From positions 109,253-173,252 of the forward strand of contig NZ_UAUI01000005.1 of the NCBI RefSeq assembly GCF_900455735.1: a stretch of 64,000 bases of DNA, read 5' to 3'. A model generated the notes under the pieces. It made no database searches. It was not told where the DNA came from and saw only the letters and a list, made by a program, of their open reading frames with translations. A program made the translations under genes and the position numbers. How positions within the stretch are numbered: the first letter of the stretch is position 1; each line of letters starts with the position of its first letter. The DNA is from Rhodococcus wratislaviensis (lineage in GTDB: Bacteria > Actinomycetota > Actinomycetes > Mycobacteriales > Mycobacteriaceae). Below are positions 54,826-64,000 of this stretch, piece by piece.

Positions 54826-56457
<1,632 letters not shown>

Positions 56458-56516
56458 GAACTCGGCCGGGGTAGGTGCTGCCGCGGAACCGGGGGCACCT
56501 ACCATCGGATTCAACT

Positions 56517-57743
56517 ATGAACACTCGCGCAGCCGGGCTGCCCGCCGGGCGCAGCCCGCGGCTCCCTTCGGAAATCTGGGTGCTGGTCTCGGCCAGCTTC
56601 GTCATCGCACTCGGATTCGGGATCGTTGCACCCGCCCTCCCACAATTCGCCCGCAGCTTCGACGTGAGCGTGACGGCGGCCACCGTCGTGATCTCGTCCT
56701 TCGCGTTCATGCGCCTGGTCTTCGCCCCGGTCAGCGGCCGGCTCGTGCAGAAACTGGGGGAGCGGCCGGTCTACATCTCCGGACTCCTGATCGTCGCCGC
56801 CTCGACCGCCGCCTGCGCGGTCGCGGGGGACTACTGGCAGTTGCTCGTCTTCCGCGCACTCGGCGGCATCGGCTCGACGATGTTCACGGTGTCGGCGATG
56901 GGCCTGGTGATCCGCATCGCACCCGTGGACAGCCGCGGTCGAGTGTCCGGGCTCTACGCGACGAGCTTCCTGATGGGATCGATCTCCGGACCCCTCGTCG
57001 GCGGGCTGCTCGTCGGATTCGGGCTCCGGGTTCCGTTCGTCATCTACGCGATCGCCCTCGTCATCGCGGCCGCGGTCGTCTTCGTCAGCCTGCGGGGTTC
57101 GCACCTGACGGCGCCCGACGCCACCGCCGCCGGAGCCGCCATGACGCTCCGGGAGGCCCTCGGGCAGCCCGTCTACCGCGCCGCGCTCGGCTCGAATTTC
57201 GCGTTCGGCGGGGTGATCTTCGGGGTGCGGGTGGCGATGGTCCCACTGTTCGTCGTCGAGGCACTGCACCGCGACGCCGCGCTCGCAGGCATCGCCCTCA
57301 CCGTCTTCGCCGTCGGCAATGCGCTCGTCCTCATCGTGTCCGGACGGTTGTCCGACGTCTACGGCCGGAAGCTGTTCGTCCTGATCGGACTGCTGGTGTG
57401 TGGCGCCAGCACCGTCGGGATGGGCCTCAGCGAGAACCTGCTGGTGTTCCTGGTGCTGTCCGGCATCGCAGGCATCGGTTCCGGAGTGATGAGTCCCGCG
57501 CAGCAAGCCGCGGTCGCCGACGTCGTGGGCGCGAAGTCCCGCGGTGGTCCCGTGCTGGCCACCTTCCAGATGGTCGCCGATGTCGGCGGGGTCCTCGGCC
57601 CGGTCGGGGCGGGTCTGCTCGCCCAGCACCTGTCGTACGCGGTCGCATTCGGCGTGACCGGCGGGGTCATGCTTCTCGCCGCAGTGGGCTGGCTGCTCGT
57701 GCCGAACAAGCCGGCGCCCAAGGTGTCGGTCGAGGCGGTCTGA
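56517..57743 (+). CDS. MFS transporter (DHA1-like)
   Basis: A 408-residue, twelve-helix major facilitator protein. TM1 is VLVSASFVIALGFGIVAPAL with the DHA1-type Pro. The loop 2-3 motif A is GRLVQKLGERPVYISG, and its counterpart is SGRLSDVYGRKLFVLIG. Conserved inner segments include LGGIGSTMFTVSAMGLVIRI. It is probably a drug or metabolite/H+ antiporter; the substrate is not predictable. ATG 56517 starts MNTRAAGLPAGRS. It stands alone, 59 bp after pgm. Confidence 0.9.
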   Translation: MNTRAAGLPAGRSPRLPSEIWVLVSASFVIALGFGIVAPALPQFARSFDVSVTAATVVISSFAFMRLVFAPVSGRLVQKLGERPVYISGLLIVAASTAACAVAGDYWQLLVFRALGGIGSTMFTVSAMGLVIRIAPVDSRGRVSGLYATSFLMGSISGPLVGGLLVGFGLRVPFVIYAIALVIAAAVVFVSLRGSHLTAPDATAAGAAMTLREALGQPVYRAALGSNFAFGGVIFGVRVAMVPLFVVEALHRDAALAGIALTVFAVGNALVLIVSGRLSDVYGRKLFVLIGLLVCGASTVGMGLSENLLVFLVLSGIAGIGSGVMSPAQQAAVADVVGAKSRGGPVLATFQMVADVGGVLGPVGAGLLAQHLSYAVAFGVTGGVMLLAAVGWLLVPNKPAPKVSVEAV

Positions 57744-57769
57744 CCGGCGTCTTCGGTACGCTCGTTCGG

Positions 57770-58258
57770 GTGTGGATCAAGGTCGTCTCCCTTCTCGCCC
57801 GGCTGTCTCTCGCCGCCGTCTGGCTGGTCTCCGGCGCACTCAAAGTCGCCGACCCCGCCCAGACGATCATCGCGGTCCGCGCGTATCAACTGCTCCCCGA
57901 GGACCTCGTCCGGCCCGTCGCCAACACGTTGCCGTTCTTCGAGATCGCCCTCGGTCTGCTCCTGCTGATCGGGCTCGCCGTCCGCGCCACGGCCGCGGTG
58001 TCCGTCGTGCTCCTGCTCGTGCTCATCGGCGTGATCGTCTCGGTGTGGGCCCGCGGGCTGTCCATCGACTGCGGATGCTTCGGCGGCGGCGGTGCGGCCG
58101 ACGTGAACGGCTGGGACTACACCAAGGAAATCCTCCGGGATGTGGGCTTCCTCGCACTGGCGGTGTGGCTGATCGTGTTTCCCCGTACCCCGGTCGCACT
58201 GGGACTCGGCTCACGCACCACTTTCTCAGTGACCCCTCAGCAGGCGATGGCAGAGTAA
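57770..58258 (+). CDS. MauE/DoxX-like membrane protein
   Basis: A 162-residue four-helix membrane protein of the MauE type: SLLARLSLAAVWLVSGALK, NTLPFFEIALGLLLLIGLAV, VSVVLLLVLIGVIVSVWARG, then the family motif LSIDCGCFGGGG with a redox-capable Cys pair, and VGFLALAVWLIVFP. MauE proteins help disulfide formation in partner proteins. The DsbA-like gene 41 bp downstream is the natural partner. The start is GTG 57770 (VWIKVVSLLARL). Confidence 0.87.
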   Translation: MWIKVVSLLARLSLAAVWLVSGALKVADPAQTIIAVRAYQLLPEDLVRPVANTLPFFEIALGLLLLIGLAVRATAAVSVVLLLVLIGVIVSVWARGLSIDCGCFGGGGAADVNGWDYTKEILRDVGFLALAVWLIVFPRTPVALGLGSRTTFSVTPQQAMAE

Positions 58259-58299
58259 GCATCCGGTAAATCGATCCGACGTCGAAGGACTGCATCCAC

Positions 58300-59031
58300 G
58301 TGAGCTCGAAGAACAAGTACAACCCGCAGCCGGAATCCAGCCGGTCCACCTACATTCTCGGTGGGCTCGCCGTACTGGTCATCGCCGTACTGGTCATCGG
58401 TGGCGTGATCTGGCAGAGCAACCGCAGCAAGCCGCGCAACGACGGTTACGGCGGGGTCCAGAACTCCGAGGTCCAGGTGGCGCTGCAGGCTGACGGCGTC
58501 GTGCTTCTCGGCCGTCCCGATGCGGCCACCACGATCGACCTGTTCGAAGATCCCATGTGCCCGTACTGCGCTGAGCTCGAGAACAAGAACGGCCAGGAAC
58601 TCGCGCAGGCCATCGACGACGGCAAGGTAGCGGTCCGCTACCACGTCCTGAACTTCCTCGACCAGCTCTCGGCCAGCGGTGACTACTCCACCCGCGCCGT
58701 CGCGGCGTCCGAGTGCGTCGCAGAAACCGGTGACGCCGTGGCGTATTCGGCGTTCCACGCGGCGCTGTTCTCCCCGTCGAACCAGCCGAAGGAGAACGGC
58801 AGCTCCGATCACACCAACGAGGAGCTCGCGCAGATCGCCAGTGACGCCGGAGCGTCCGACGCGGCCGCCCAGTGCATCACCACCGGCGCGAAGGTCGAGC
58901 AGGCCCGGACACACGCCGAGGCGGGCCGTCAGGCCCTCGCCGCGAGCGGCGCTACCGGCACCCCTGCCGTGGTCGAGGACGGCACCGTGATCGATGCATT
59001 GTCCAACGAGAACTGGGTGTCGCAGCTGTAG
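58300..59031 (+). CDS. Membrane-anchored DsbA-like thioredoxin-fold protein
   Basis: A 243-residue exported oxidoreductase. One N-terminal anchor (ILGGLAVLVIAVLVIGGVIW) is followed by a DsbA fold with the active site DLFEDPMCPYCAELEN (CPYC), a second Cys pair (ASECVAE, AAQCITT) and the cis-Pro in ATGTPAVVEDG. It is expected to form disulfides in secreted proteins, with the upstream MauE-like protein possibly reoxidising it. The start is GTG 58300. Confidence 0.93.
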   Translation: MSSKNKYNPQPESSRSTYILGGLAVLVIAVLVIGGVIWQSNRSKPRNDGYGGVQNSEVQVALQADGVVLLGRPDAATTIDLFEDPMCPYCAELENKNGQELAQAIDDGKVAVRYHVLNFLDQLSASGDYSTRAVAASECVAETGDAVAYSAFHAALFSPSNQPKENGSSDHTNEELAQIASDAGASDAAAQCITTGAKVEQARTHAEAGRQALAASGATGTPAVVEDGTVIDALSNENWVSQL

Positions 59032-59114
59032 GCGGCTCCGCCGCCCGTGCGCGGTTGACGAGTGTCTGGACTCCTTAACCACGCACGGGCGCGAAGCGCC
59101 TCTGACCAGGCGAT

Positions 59115-59144
59115 TTGTTGGCCAGGTCGGCAATGGTGTAACTT
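59115..59144 (+). promoter_or_regulatory. Promoter of the tRNA-Ala gene
   Basis: -35 TTGTTG (59115-59120), 18-nt spacer, -10 TAACTT (59139-59144) preceded by TG. It is identical in its -10 region to the initiator tRNA promoter. Confidence 0.58.
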
Positions 59145-59193
59145 TCTTCGAGCACGGAGGAAGTCATTCCGAGTGCGGAGAACAACCGAATAC

Positions 59194-59266
59194 GGGGCTA
59201 TGGCGCAGCTGGTAGCGCACCACACTGGCAGTGTGGGGGTCAGGGGTTCGAGTCCCCTTAGCTCCA
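59194..59266 (+). tRNA. tRNA-Ala (GGC)
   Basis: 73 nt without encoded CCA. The acceptor stem is GGGGCTA/TAGCTCC with discriminator A and a G3-U70 pair, the AlaRS identity element. The anticodon stem-loop is CCACA-CTGGCAG-TGTGG, anticodon GGC. The T-arm is AGGGGTTCGAGTCCCCT. A terminator follows. Confidence 0.95.
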
Positions 59267-59276
59267 CTTTCGAGAG

Positions 59277-59318
59277 AAGCCTCTCATCCGCAGACCATGC
59301 GGGTGGGAGGCTTTCCTC
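59277..59318 (+). terminator. Terminator after tRNA-Ala
   Basis: AAGCCTCTCATCCGC (59277-59291) pairs with GCGGGTGGGAGGCTT (59299-59313), 15 bp with two G-U pairs, 7-nt loop, followed by TCCTC. Confidence 0.8.
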
Positions 59319-59352
59319 GTTCATCCTCTTGTCCCGGTGGGACACTGGCGTC

Positions 59353-59562
59353 ATGACATTCACTGTGACGCATCGATCATTCGACCAATTGGCGGAGTTC
59401 GCCGTCACCGACTTCGGCGACGACGACAGCTACAGCATCCACGAGTCCGGGGCGCTCGTCATCGTCCGTGCCGCCCGGGAGCTGATCTACGCCCCCGGGA
59501 GCTGGTTCCTGGTGGAGCGGGAGGACGGGCAGGAGGACGGTTCGCCCGGCAACTACATGTGA
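59353..59562 (+). CDS. Small conserved-type hypothetical protein
   Basis: A 69-residue acidic soluble protein, MTFTVTHRSFDQLAEFAVTD, continuing with ALVIVRAARELIYAPGSWFLV. No domain is recognised. It has a coherent amphipathic composition and an ATG start, and is flanked by a terminator upstream. It may be a genuine small actinobacterial protein; the function is unknown. Confidence 0.6.
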   Translation: MTFTVTHRSFDQLAEFAVTDFGDDDSYSIHESGALVIVRAARELIYAPGSWFLVEREDGQEDGSPGNYM

Positions 59563-59631
59563 CCGACCATCGCGGCGACGGAACCCAGGGTAGAATCGCA
59601 CATATGTTCGACTATCGGGTAGATTCGACGT

Positions 59632-59832
59632 GTGGCCGCCAGAACCGAAACCGCGCCGGGGCGCTGTCCGAACGGGCACACGCTGGCCGCCAACACGTGC
59701 CTGGTGGGGTGGGAGGTCTGCGGGTGCGCGACGTCGAACAACGGTGGGCACCGTACTCATTTCTGCCGGCGATGTGGCGCGACCGTCCGCACTCCGCCGT
59801 GCAGTGGCGCGGCGTCCGGCGATGGTCGGTGA
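59632..59832 (+). CDS. Small Cys/His-rich putative zinc-ribbon protein
   Basis: A 66-residue protein: RCPNGHTLAANTCLVGWEVC, then the spaced residues of GGHRTHFCRRCGATVRTPPC. CPNGH, CGC and CRRC provide the ligands of a zinc ribbon, a layout I recognise from small uncharacterised actinobacterial proteins. GTG 59632 starts it; TAGAAT at 59591-59596 could be the -10 box. The role is unknown. Confidence 0.65.
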   Translation: MAARTETAPGRCPNGHTLAANTCLVGWEVCGCATSNNGGHRTHFCRRCGATVRTPPCSGAASGDGR

Positions 59833-59840
59833 GCGGGTGG

Positions 59841-60242
59841 TTATCGGATCGGTTGCCTCGCGGCCGTGGGGTTGCCCCAGATCGTGTCTGATTCGTCCTG
59901 GAGTACGAGGGCGACCAACCTTTCGGTGCCCGCGGTGAACGTGGATGCCGCGACGCGCACCCAGATCCAGTGGCCTTCCCGGTGGCGGATGCGCAGATGT
60001 GCTGTCGCGCTGGTGCTTTCCGGGCCCAGGACCCGGGCGAGCATGGTGCCCCACAGTTCGGCGTCGTCGGGGTGGAAGAGTTTCTCGTGTTCGAGGTCGG
60101 CGAATTCGTCGGTGTCGTAGCCGATCAGGGCCGCGCACGCGGGGTTGCTGAACACGAGGTTTCGTTCCCGGTCGTGAACGCTGATCGCATGGGGGATGGA
60201 CTCCATCAGTGCAGCGAATCCGTCGCTATCCAGTTGTGTCAC
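59841..60242 (-). CDS. Stand-alone PAS domain protein
   Basis: A 133-residue single PAS/PAC sensor: ALMESIPHAISVHDRERNLV, FSNPACAALIGYDTDEFADL and HLRIRHREGHWIWVRVAA. There is no output domain, so it must signal by binding another protein. Its cofactor is unknown; no Cys characteristic of LOV flavin binding (GxNCRFLQ) is seen. GTG 60242 is preferred because a strong GAGGGGGG precedes it; the frame also allows 60275. Confidence 0.85.
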   Translation of the reverse strand: MTQLDSDGFAALMESIPHAISVHDRERNLVFSNPACAALIGYDTDEFADLEHEKLFHPDDAELWGTMLARVLGPESTSATAHLRIRHREGHWIWVRVAASTFTAGTERLVALVLQDESDTIWGNPTAARQPIR

Positions 60243-60369
60243 TGTCCCCCCTCGGGCATCTACGATGGCGCCCACATCGTACGCCGCGCCTCGGATCTTC
60301 GGGCGATGTCGTAGTTAACGACGAGCAACGACCGGTAGCGAACCTGATCCGTGGGGATAGGGTGACGGG

Positions 60370-60855
60370 ATGCGGTTCGTCACCATCGTCCAGGCCTCCG
60401 CGTTCGTCCCCGTGTGGCTGCGCGTCCTGCTGCTGATGGCGGCGGGCGCGAAAGTGTGGGGAGCCGGCATCTATTCCGGCTGCTATTTCGGCAGCAGGAA
60501 CGTCACGATGGGGCTGGGGACGTTCGTCAACCGCGGAGTGCTGTTCGACGGCACCGCACCCATCACGCTGGGCAGGCAGGTCGCTGTCGGGCACCGTGCC
60601 CAGTTCATCACGAGCACTCACGAGATCGGTCCGAGTTCCGGCCGGGGCGGGCGAGTGGTCGACCGTCCGATCGTGGTCGGAGACGGGTGCTGGATCGGCG
60701 CAGGCGCGATCATCCTCCCCGGAGTGACGGTGGGGGACGGCTGTGTCGTCGGGGCGGGCACGGTGGTCACCCGCGACTGCGAGCCGAACGGGCTCTATGC
60801 GGGGTCGCCGGCGCGTCGCGTCCGCGACCTCGACTCCGCGCCGTCCGTGCGGTGA
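60370..60855 (+). CDS. Left-handed beta-helix (hexapeptide) acetyltransferase
   Basis: A 161-residue acyltransferase of the maltose/galactoside O-acetyltransferase type. It has a hydrophobic N-terminus, then hexapeptide repeats (YFGSRNVTMGLGTFVNRG, RPIVVGDGCWIGAGAIILPG, VGDGCVVGAGTVVTRDCEPN) and the end motif LYAGSPARRVRDL. The catalytic His is probably in FITSTHEIG. The acceptor may be a surface sugar. Its last 61 bp overlap the convergent MarR gene. Confidence 0.9.
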   Translation: MRFVTIVQASAFVPVWLRVLLLMAAGAKVWGAGIYSGCYFGSRNVTMGLGTFVNRGVLFDGTAPITLGRQVAVGHRAQFITSTHEIGPSSGRGGRVVDRPIVVGDGCWIGAGAIILPGVTVGDGCVVGAGTVVTRDCEPNGLYAGSPARRVRDLDSAPSVR

Positions 60856-61310
60856 GCGACGGCCTGGCGTTCGACGGCGACAGCACGGTTCACGCCGTCG
60901 AGAAACCGTGAAATGGTGGCTCTTTCGACAGCGTCGAAGTCGTCGAGGACGGCGGTCACCCGGTCGATGAGCGGTCCGAAGAACGTCTGACCGAGGTCGA
61001 CGGCCCGGGGGGTGACGGCGAGCAACGACCTGCGGCGGTCGTCGGCATCCCGGTCGCGCCGGATCAGGCCTGCTTTCTCCATCCGGTCGAGGAGGGCCGT
61101 CACGGAGGCGGAGTTGATGCCGAGCTGACTTCCGAGCCATCCGGGTGTGGCGGCGAGGCCCGCCCGGTGTGCGTCGAGGATGCAGATCAGGGCGCGGAGA
61201 TCGGTGGTGTGCAGTCCGTGCAGTTGTGCGAATTCGGCACCGAGCAGGTTCAGCTCGACTGCCAGGGCACGCAGCCGGTGCACGGTCTGTGCGCCTTCGT
61301 CCGGGTCCAC
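60795..61310 (-). CDS. MarR-family regulator
   Basis: A 171-residue winged-helix regulator. The core is LHTTDLRALICILDAHRAGL, GWLGSQLGINSASVTALLDR and the wing AGLIRRDRDADDRRRSLLAV. The C-terminal 30 residues are Arg-rich and lie in the overlap with the acetyltransferase gene. GTG 61310 is used; the frame continues to 61319. It is divergent from an alpha/beta hydrolase gene over 73 bp containing a perfect palindrome, so it most likely represses both. Confidence 0.88.
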   Translation of the reverse strand: MDPDEGAQTVHRLRALAVELNLLGAEFAQLHGLHTTDLRALICILDAHRAGLAATPGWLGSQLGINSASVTALLDRMEKAGLIRRDRDADDRRRSLLAVTPRAVDLGQTFFGPLIDRVTAVLDDFDAVERATISRFLDGVNRAVAVERQAVAHRTDGAESRSRTRRAGDPA

Positions 61311-61349
61311 GCCCCGCAATCTACTGCGACTATTCCTTCGATTGTCTAG

Positions 61350-61368
61350 TATCTCGACTATCGAGATA
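61350..61368. promoter_or_regulatory. MarR operator palindrome
   Basis: TATCTCGA-CTA-TCGAGATA is a perfect inverted repeat with 8-bp arms in the marR-hydrolase divergent gap, 40 bp from marR and 15 bp from the hydrolase start. Confidence 0.8.
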
Positions 61369-61383
61369 ATTCGAGGAGGGCTG

Positions 61384-62226
61384 ATGTCGACGGTCGACGA
61401 CTTCGTCCGGGCCTACGACGCGCTGCTGGACCACTGGCCGGTGAACGTCACACCCGTCGACGTCCCGACACCGTTCGGGCCCACCCGGGTCAACGTGTGC
61501 GGACCGGAGTCGGGGGCGCCGCTTCTCCTGCTCCCCGGGGGCGGGGCGACGTCGACCGTGTGGATCGCGAACGTCGCGGCGCTCGCCCGCAGTCACCGGG
61601 TGTTCGCGGTCGACGTCATGGGCGACGTGGGGCGCAGCGTGAACGACGGTGCACCACTGCGCACGGTCGAGACCCTGTTCGAGTGGCTCGACGCGGTGCT
61701 CGACCACCTCGGGGTGAACGCGTCCGCAGTGGTCGGCCATTCGTACGGAGCCATGATCGCCCTCGCCTACGCGCTGCACGATCCCCGTCGCGTCGACAGC
61801 CTGGTGCTGCTCGACCCGACGTCCTGCTTTGCGCGCATGAACTCGAAATACCTGCTCCGGGCGTTGCCGGTGCTGATCCGGCCGACGGAGACGCGGCAGC
61901 GGAGCCTGATCGACTGGGAGACCGGCGGCGCCGGAGTCGACCCGAGGTGGCTCGGCGTCGCCGCGCTCGGGACGGCGGCCTTCGGCCGCACCACGCTCGT
62001 GGTGCCGCCACGCCCGAAGCCCGACGCGCTGGAGCGACTGACCGCGCACACCGCTGTGGTGCTGGCCGGCAGCAGCCGGGCGCACGATCCGGGCAAGGTG
62101 GCGGCGAACGTCCGCCGGTTGCTCCCGGCGGCCACGGTCACGACGATTCCCGCAGCCACACACCATGCGCTGCCGATGGCACCCGCTGCCGACGTCACCG
62201 CGGCGATCCTCGCCGCGGTGGGCTGA
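61384..62226 (+). CDS. Alpha/beta hydrolase under MarR control
   Basis: A 280-residue hydrolase. LLLLPGGGATSTVWIANVAA forms the oxyanion region, VVGHSYGAMIALAYALHDPR the nucleophile elbow, and AATHHALPMA the catalytic His. The closest relatives by look are carboxylesterase/lactonase types; the substrate is unknown. The ATG 61384 start follows CGAGGAGGG. The divergent MarR gene and the operator just upstream suggest induction by a small aromatic or similar ligand. Confidence 0.9.
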   Translation: MSTVDDFVRAYDALLDHWPVNVTPVDVPTPFGPTRVNVCGPESGAPLLLLPGGGATSTVWIANVAALARSHRVFAVDVMGDVGRSVNDGAPLRTVETLFEWLDAVLDHLGVNASAVVGHSYGAMIALAYALHDPRRVDSLVLLDPTSCFARMNSKYLLRALPVLIRPTETRQRSLIDWETGGAGVDPRWLGVAALGTAAFGRTTLVVPPRPKPDALERLTAHTAVVLAGSSRAHDPGKVAANVRRLLPAATVTTIPAATHHALPMAPAADVTAAILAAVG

Positions 62227-62295
62227 CTCCCACCCGTGTGCCGGACGCTAGGATGGGCGCCCGGTAGCTCATCGAGGTCCACGGAGGTCGCAGCG

Positions 62296-63333
62296 TTGGC
62301 GAAGAAGCGGATTCCCGTCGTCATCGTCGCCGGATTTCTCGGTTCGGGAAAGACCACTCTGCTCAATCACGTGCTGCGCAACAACCGCGGGGTCCGGGTC
62401 GGCGTCATCGTCAACGACTTCGGCGCAGTGAACATCGATTCGATGATGGTGGCCGGTCAGGTCGATTCCATGGTGTCGCTGAGCAACGGGTGCATGTGCT
62501 GCGCCGTGGATGTCAGCGACATGGACGAGATGCTCGACCGCCTCGCCCATCCCTCGTCGCAGATCGACGTGATCATCGTCGAGGCGAGCGGGCTTGCCGA
62601 GCCGCGCAACATGATTCGGCTCGTCCTCGGCAGCACCAACCCGCACGTCGTGTATGGCGGTCTCGTCGTGATGGTCGACGGCGAGCAGTTCGAGGACATG
62701 TCGGCGCAGCACCCGGACCTCGGAAAGCACGTCACACTCGCCGACCTCGTGATCCTGAACAAGACGGACCGCATCGACGACGCCCGACGCGCCGCCGTGC
62801 AGGCGATGGTCCGCGACTACAACGACCGGGCGCCCGTGCTGACCACCGCCCACGGCCGGATCGAGCCCACCCTGCTGTTCGACCGTGAACCCGGGCGTGA
62901 ACCGGCGGCGGGGGAGCAGCTCACCCTCGACCAGCTCCTGCTGGACCAGCACGACCACTGCGGAGACCACGATCATCTGCACGCGTCCTACGAGGCAGTC
63001 GATTTCGCCTCGGACGACCCGATCGATCCGCGGCGGCTCGTCGAGTTCCTCGAGAAGCGGCCGGTCGGGATCTACCGGATCAAGGGATTCGTGCACTTCG
63101 CGGTGCCCGGGCAGTCGCGGAAGTTCGAGGTGCAGACGGTCGGCCCGCACATCAGATTCACGTCGACGCGCTGGGAACCCGGTGAAGAGCGGGCGACCCA
63201 GTTGGTGCTCATCGGCGCCGACATCGAGGCCGGGCACGTGCGGACCCGGCTCGCGGACTGCGTCGTGGCGGAGGGAGAAGAGGCGGACCCCGGCGCGATG
63301 CTGGGTGTGCACCGCTATACCGTGACCGCGTGA
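62296..63333 (+). CDS. CobW/COG0523 GTPase (metallochaperone-like)
   Basis: A 345-residue G3E-family GTPase. The P-loop is IVAGFLGSGKTTLLNHVLRN, the metal site CxCC is in SLSNGCMCCAVDVSDMDE, then VEASGLAEPRNM and LVILNKTDRID (NKxD). A His/Asp/Cys-rich loop, HDHCGDHDHLHASYE, could hold a divalent metal. The C-terminal CobW_C domain is GIYRIKGFVHFAVPGQSR. The start is TTG 62296 with GGAGG (62283-62287). GTGA overlap with bluB suggests a role in cobalt or cobalamin metabolism rather than zinc, though this is inference. Confidence 0.92.
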   Translation: MAKKRIPVVIVAGFLGSGKTTLLNHVLRNNRGVRVGVIVNDFGAVNIDSMMVAGQVDSMVSLSNGCMCCAVDVSDMDEMLDRLAHPSSQIDVIIVEASGLAEPRNMIRLVLGSTNPHVVYGGLVVMVDGEQFEDMSAQHPDLGKHVTLADLVILNKTDRIDDARRAAVQAMVRDYNDRAPVLTTAHGRIEPTLLFDREPGREPAAGEQLTLDQLLLDQHDHCGDHDHLHASYEAVDFASDDPIDPRRLVEFLEKRPVGIYRIKGFVHFAVPGQSRKFEVQTVGPHIRFTSTRWEPGEERATQLVLIGADIEAGHVRTRLADCVVAEGEEADPGAMLGVHRYTVTA

Positions 63334-63989
63334 CCGAGTCTGCGTGTAGTCCTGAAACGAATCCCGAGCCCGCGCTGTCCGTGTACGACGCGATCCGTCG
63401 TCGCCGCGACGTGCGGGCCGAGTTCACCGGGAAGCCGATCGCGTCCGACGTGCTCGACCGCATCCTGGGCGCGGCGCACTGCGCCCCCAGCGTGGGCAAC
63501 ACGCAGCCGTGGGATTTCGTCGTCGTCCGCGACACCGGGACGCTGACCACATTCGCCGACCACGTGGCCGGCGCGCGGCGGCGTTTCGCGGAGTCGCTGC
63601 CCGAAGACCGGAAGAAGACGTTCGATCCCATCAAGATCGAAGGGATCTGCGAGAGCGGCATGGGTGTGGTCGTCACCTACGACCGGAGCCGCGGCGGCGA
63701 ACACATCCTCGGCAGGCACACGGTCGACGACACCGGTCTGTTCTCCGCGGTGCTCGCGATCCAGAATCTGTGGCTCGCCGCGGCCGCCGAGAACGTCGGC
63801 GTCGGCTGGGTGTCGTTCTACGACGAGCCGTATCTCACCGAGTTGCTGGGAATCCCCGAGCCGGTGCGCCCCATCGCCTGGCTGTGCGTGGGGAAGGTCG
63901 CCGAGTTCCAACAGGTACCGGATCTCGAGCGGTTCGGGTGGCGGGGGCGCCGGCCACTGGCCGACGCCGTCCACCTCGAGAAGTTCTAG
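63330..63989 (+). CDS. bluB: 5,6-Dimethylbenzimidazole synthase BluB
   Basis: A 219-residue nitroreductase-fold enzyme that breaks down FMNH2 to 5,6-dimethylbenzimidazole, the lower ligand of vitamin B12. Features: SVYDAIRRRRDVRAEFTGKP, CAPSVGNTQPWDFVVVRD (FMN loop), TVDDTGLFSAVLAIQNLWLA and NVGVGWVSFYDEPYLTELLG. The C-terminal end is FGWRGRRPLADAVHLEKF. The start is GTG 63330 in the GTGA overlap with the CobW GTPase gene. Confidence 0.93.
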   Translation: MTESACSPETNPEPALSVYDAIRRRRDVRAEFTGKPIASDVLDRILGAAHCAPSVGNTQPWDFVVVRDTGTLTTFADHVAGARRRFAESLPEDRKKTFDPIKIEGICESGMGVVVTYDRSRGGEHILGRHTVDDTGLFSAVLAIQNLWLAAAAENVGVGWVSFYDEPYLTELLGIPEPVRPIAWLCVGKVAEFQQVPDLERFGWRGRRPLADAVHLEKF

Positions 63990-64000
63990 CCCTGACGGCG

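Noticed and set aside
59604..59891. ORF beginning ATG 59604 overlapping the zinc-ribbon gene
   Set aside because: It lies in another frame over a Cys/His-patterned protein, is Arg-rich and lacks any conserved pattern. TAGAAT upstream could make it leaderless, but the coding evidence favours the zinc-ribbon frame.

Overview
This window is high-GC actinobacterial chromosome, most likely from Rhodococcus. Several features support this. Coding density is high, with many GTG starts and ATGA/GTGA stop-start overlaps. The gene set is mycolata-type (AdnA/AdnB, UvrD2, mycoredoxin, WhiB7, small secreted Rpf proteins). The tmRNA tag reads ADSNQRDYALAA. Gene order resembles the Mycobacterium tuberculosis Rv3202-Rv3193 and Rv3105-Rv3068 neighbourhoods. 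The genus is an inference; no 16S rRNA is present. I see no insertion sequence, prophage, CRISPR array or rRNA operon.

Layout: 0-4 kb holds an assimilatory nitrite reductase operon (nirB-nirD-HemD/winged-helix fusion-sirohydrochlorin chelatase), faced by a fused MobA-MoeA molybdenum cofactor gene (4.0-5.8 kb). At 6-10 kb are a MocR-type regulator, a secreted lipase, an alkyltransferase-like DNA repair protein and an alpha/beta hydrolase. At 10-22.4 kb is a genome-maintenance and stress block: adnA-adnB, a DoxX protein, a K+ channel, nudC, mycoredoxin, uvrD2 and whiB7 with a uORF and attenuator. At 22.5-31 kb is a conserved but poorly understood membrane/proteostasis block: ABC1 kinase, E1-like protein, DUF2342 protein, Lon-like PDZ protease, PPA1309 protein and UPF0182 protein. 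At 31-33.2 kb are two Rpf genes, each with a c-di-AMP (ydaO-type) leader and a Crp-like site, then the initiator tRNA.

33.2-46.2 kb is more accessory. It contains a GntR regulator with a 2-oxoglutarate/Fe(II) oxygenase and an NMT1-type ABC importer, an acyl-CoA synthetase, a pair of acyl-CoA dehydrogenases, a NarL-type two-component system and a periplasmic multicopper oxidase. 46.4-59 kb returns to conserved functions: HisN-like phosphatase, carbonic anhydrase, prfB, mscS, ftsE-ftsX, smpB, a DMT transporter, ssrA, two crcB genes, pgm, an MFS transporter, a MauE/DsbA pair and tRNA-Ala. 59-64 kb holds small hypotheticals, a PAS protein, an acetyltransferase, a MarR/hydrolase divergent pair with a clear operator, and a CobW GTPase coupled to bluB.

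The genes combine into several working units: nitrite reduction with siroheme and molybdenum cofactor supply; end resection, helicase and NAD/thiol stress functions; antibiotic-inducible WhiB7; cell-wall reactivation by Rpf; trans-translation (smpB/ssrA) near release factor 2 and FtsEX; and metal/cobalamin chemistry at the right end. The least understood and most interesting parts are the zincin-E1-like-ABC1 kinase cassette, the duplicated Rpf regulatory unit and the 2OG-oxygenase/ABC importer locus.
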